DNA of 5,709 nucleotides from Acetobacteraceae bacterium (GTDB lineage Bacteria; Pseudomonadota; Alphaproteobacteria; Acetobacterales; Acetobacteraceae). Numbering within the stretch: position 1 is the first letter of the stretch; every line of letters starts with the position of its first letter. A program made the position numbers and the translations under genes. Below, piece after piece: positions 4,330-5,709 of this stretch. The stretch covers positions 1-5,709 of the forward strand of contig CANJOG010000150.1 of NCBI GenBank assembly GCA_947475475.1, read 5' to 3'. Under the pieces are notes generated by a model that ran no database searches, was not told the DNA's origin, and worked only from the letters and a program-made list of their open reading frames with translations.

Positions 4330-5709
4330 CCGCCTCCCTCCAAAATAGTTCCAGGCGAAATCATCAGCTCGGGCCTGACCCAGCGGTCGAAATCTTGGGC
4401 GGCCAGGCCGTCGCGCAGGGCGGCCTCGCGCAAGGTCGTATTCTCGCGCGCCGCGCGCTTGGCGATATGCACGGCGCGGTCGTAGCCGATATGCGGATTG
4501 AGCGCGGTCGCCAGCATCAGCGAGCGCGCCAGGTTGTCGGCGATGCGCGCATGATCGGGCTCCAGCCTGTCCACCATGTTGTCGGCAAAGCTTGTGGCCG
4601 CATCGGCGAGAAGCTGCGCCGATTGCAATACGTTGTGGATGATCAGCGGCTTGAACACATTGAGTTCGAGGAAGCTCTGCGCCGCGCCGATGGTGATGGC
4701 GACGTGATTGCCCATCACCTGGGCGCAGACCATGGTCAGCGCCTCGCTCTGCGTCGGGTTGGTCTTGCCCGGCATGATGGAGGAGGACAGCCCATCGGAT
4801 GGAATGATGAGCTCGGAAATCCCGGCGCGCGGACCGGAGCCGAGCAGGCGGATGTCATTGCCAATCTTGTTGAGCGAGACGGCAAGAACATTGAGCATGC
4901 CGGAGAGTTCGACGAAGGCGTCATGCGCGCCCATGCCCTCGAACTTGTTCGGATTGGGCGTGAAGGGCAAACCAGTGAGGTCGGAAATGCGGACGCAGAA
5001 GCGTGTGTCGAAATCCGGGTGCCGGTTCAGCCCGGTGCCGACCGCCGTGCCGCCCTGGGGCAGGGAGAGCAGGCGCGGCAGGCAACCGTGCAGGCGGTCC
5101 ATGCCAAGCTCGACCTGGCGCGCCCAGGCTGCGGCTTCCTGGCCAAGCGCGACCGGGACGGCATCCATCATATGGGTGCGGCCGAGCTTGACGATGCCGC
5201 TCCAGTCCGCGGCGCGCGTGGCCAGGGAGGCGTGCAGCACGCCGAGCGCGGGCAGTAGCGTATTGGTCACCGCCAGCGCTGCGGCGACATGCATGGCGGT
5301 GGGAAAACTGTCATTGGAGGACTGGCCGCGATTGACGTGATCATTGGGATGCACCGGCGCACGGTCGCCACGCGCGCCGCCGAGCAACTCATTGGCGCGG
5401 TTGGCGATCACCTCATTGGCATTCATGTTGGTCTGCGTGCCGCTGCCGGTCTGCCAGACGGGGAGCGGAAATTCGGCGTCCATATGGCCAGCGGCGATCT
5501 CGCTGGCGGCCTCGGCGATGGCGCTGGCGATGAGGTTGGGGAGTTCGCCAAGCTCAGCATTGGCCTCTGCGGCGGCGCGCTTCTGCAAGGCGACGGCGCG
5601 GATCAGCAGTGGCGCGAAGCGCTCCGTGCCGATGCGGAACAGGCGGCGCGCACGCTCTGTCTGCGGCCCCCAGTAGCGGGCAGCGTCGATGTCGATACTG
5701 CCGAGTGCA
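4326..5709 (-). CDS. fumC: Class II fumarate hydratase FumC (N-terminal few residues outside the window)
   Basis: FumC interconverts fumarate and L-malate in the TCA cycle as a cytoplasmic homotetramer of the aspartase/fumarase superfamily, independent of iron-sulfur clusters. The frame is open to the window edge and 460 residues are visible; only about 10 N-terminal residues should be missing, giving the usual length of around 465-470. From the first visible residue: ARYWGPQTERA (10-20), TGSGTQTNMN (87-96), VHPNDHVNRGQSSNDSFPTAMH (119-140), GRTHMMDAVP with the catalytic-region His (179), and the signature loop SSSIMPGKTN (308-317). His after GRT, where aspartases have Gln, supports fumarase. 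The loop departs from the usual GSSIMPGKVN, and the usual GNFELNVF reads SFLELNVF. The start and promoter lie beyond the right edge. The stop overlaps the ATG of the RHH_4 gene, so fumC heads this minus-strand run within the window. Confidence 0.95.
   Translation of the reverse strand, partial: ALGSIDIDAARYWGPQTERARRLFRIGTERFAPLLIRAVALQKRAAAEANAELGELPNLIASAIAEAASEIAAGHMDAEFPLPVWQTGSGTQTNMNANEVIANRANELLGGARGDRAPVHPNDHVNRGQSSNDSFPTAMHVAAALAVTNTLLPALGVLHASLATRAADWSGIVKLGRTHMMDAVPVALGQEAAAWARQVELGMDRLHGCLPRLLSLPQGGTAVGTGLNRHPDFDTRFCVRISDLTGLPFTPNPNKFEGMGAHDAFVELSGMLNVLAVSLNKIGNDIRLLGSGPRAGISELIIPSDGLSSSIMPGKTNPTQSEALTMVCAQVMGNHVAITIGAAQSFLELNVFKPLIIHNVLQSAQLLADAATSFADNMVDRLEPDHARIADNLARSLMLATALNPHIGYDRAVHIAKRAARENTTLREAALRDGLAAQDFDRWVRPELMISPGTILEGGG
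4333..4341 (-). promoter_or_regulatory. Ribosome-binding site for RHH_4 inside fumC
   Basis: On the minus strand GGAGGGAGG ends 3 nt before ATG 4329 (its upstream GGAGG core is 7 nt away). It encodes part of the fumC C-terminus (LEGGG), so the Gly-rich end of FumC may partly reflect this signal. Confidence 0.7.

Noticed and set aside
4320..5258. A 312-codon open frame on the plus strand antisense to fumC
   Set aside because: It is composed of the complement of a clear fumarase, shows no recognisable motif or ribosome-binding site, and long antisense frames are expected in GC-rich coding DNA.

Overview
The window is GC-rich and compact. It looks like ordinary chromosomal DNA of an alphaproteobacterium. 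Three things support this: the gene order yidC-engB-argB, which is common in that class; a small protein matching the alphaproteobacterial ribbon-helix-helix family RHH_4 directly behind fumC; and short REP-like palindromes between genes. A Rhodospirillales-like host is possible, but the sequence alone does not settle the order. I see no mobile element, CRISPR array, tRNA or rRNA.

Left part, plus strand (1-3123): the 3' part of yidC (membrane-protein insertase), then engB (ribosome-assembly GTPase, starting at TTG 2 nt after the yidC stop), then argB (N-acetylglutamate kinase, GTG start). yidC and engB are nearly contiguous. engB and argB are separated by 68 nt holding two near-identical hairpin palindromes and the strong argB ribosome-binding site. 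These are housekeeping genes and probably form one transcription unit that begins upstream of the window.

Middle (3124-3868): a 107-nt gap, then a glycine-zipper lipoprotein gene on the plus strand (3231-3794). After it comes a 74-nt gap between convergent genes, which holds three tandem copies of a 17-bp repeat and a GC hairpin touching the stop codon of the opposing gene.

Right part, minus strand (5709-3869): nearly complete fumC (class II fumarase), whose TGA overlaps the ATG of an RHH_4 gene. A small unrecognised 56-residue ORF follows. The fumC/RHH_4 junction is a 4-nt ATGA overlap, so the two are probably translationally coupled. The small ORF is probably co-transcribed; the 59-nt gap before it holds a clean 7-bp inverted repeat.

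No clearly new multi-gene system is visible. The points most worth a second look are the fumC-RHH_4-small ORF cassette with its dyad, the 17-bp tandem repeat, the REP-like palindrome pair before argB, and departures from the usual fumarase signature in FumC.
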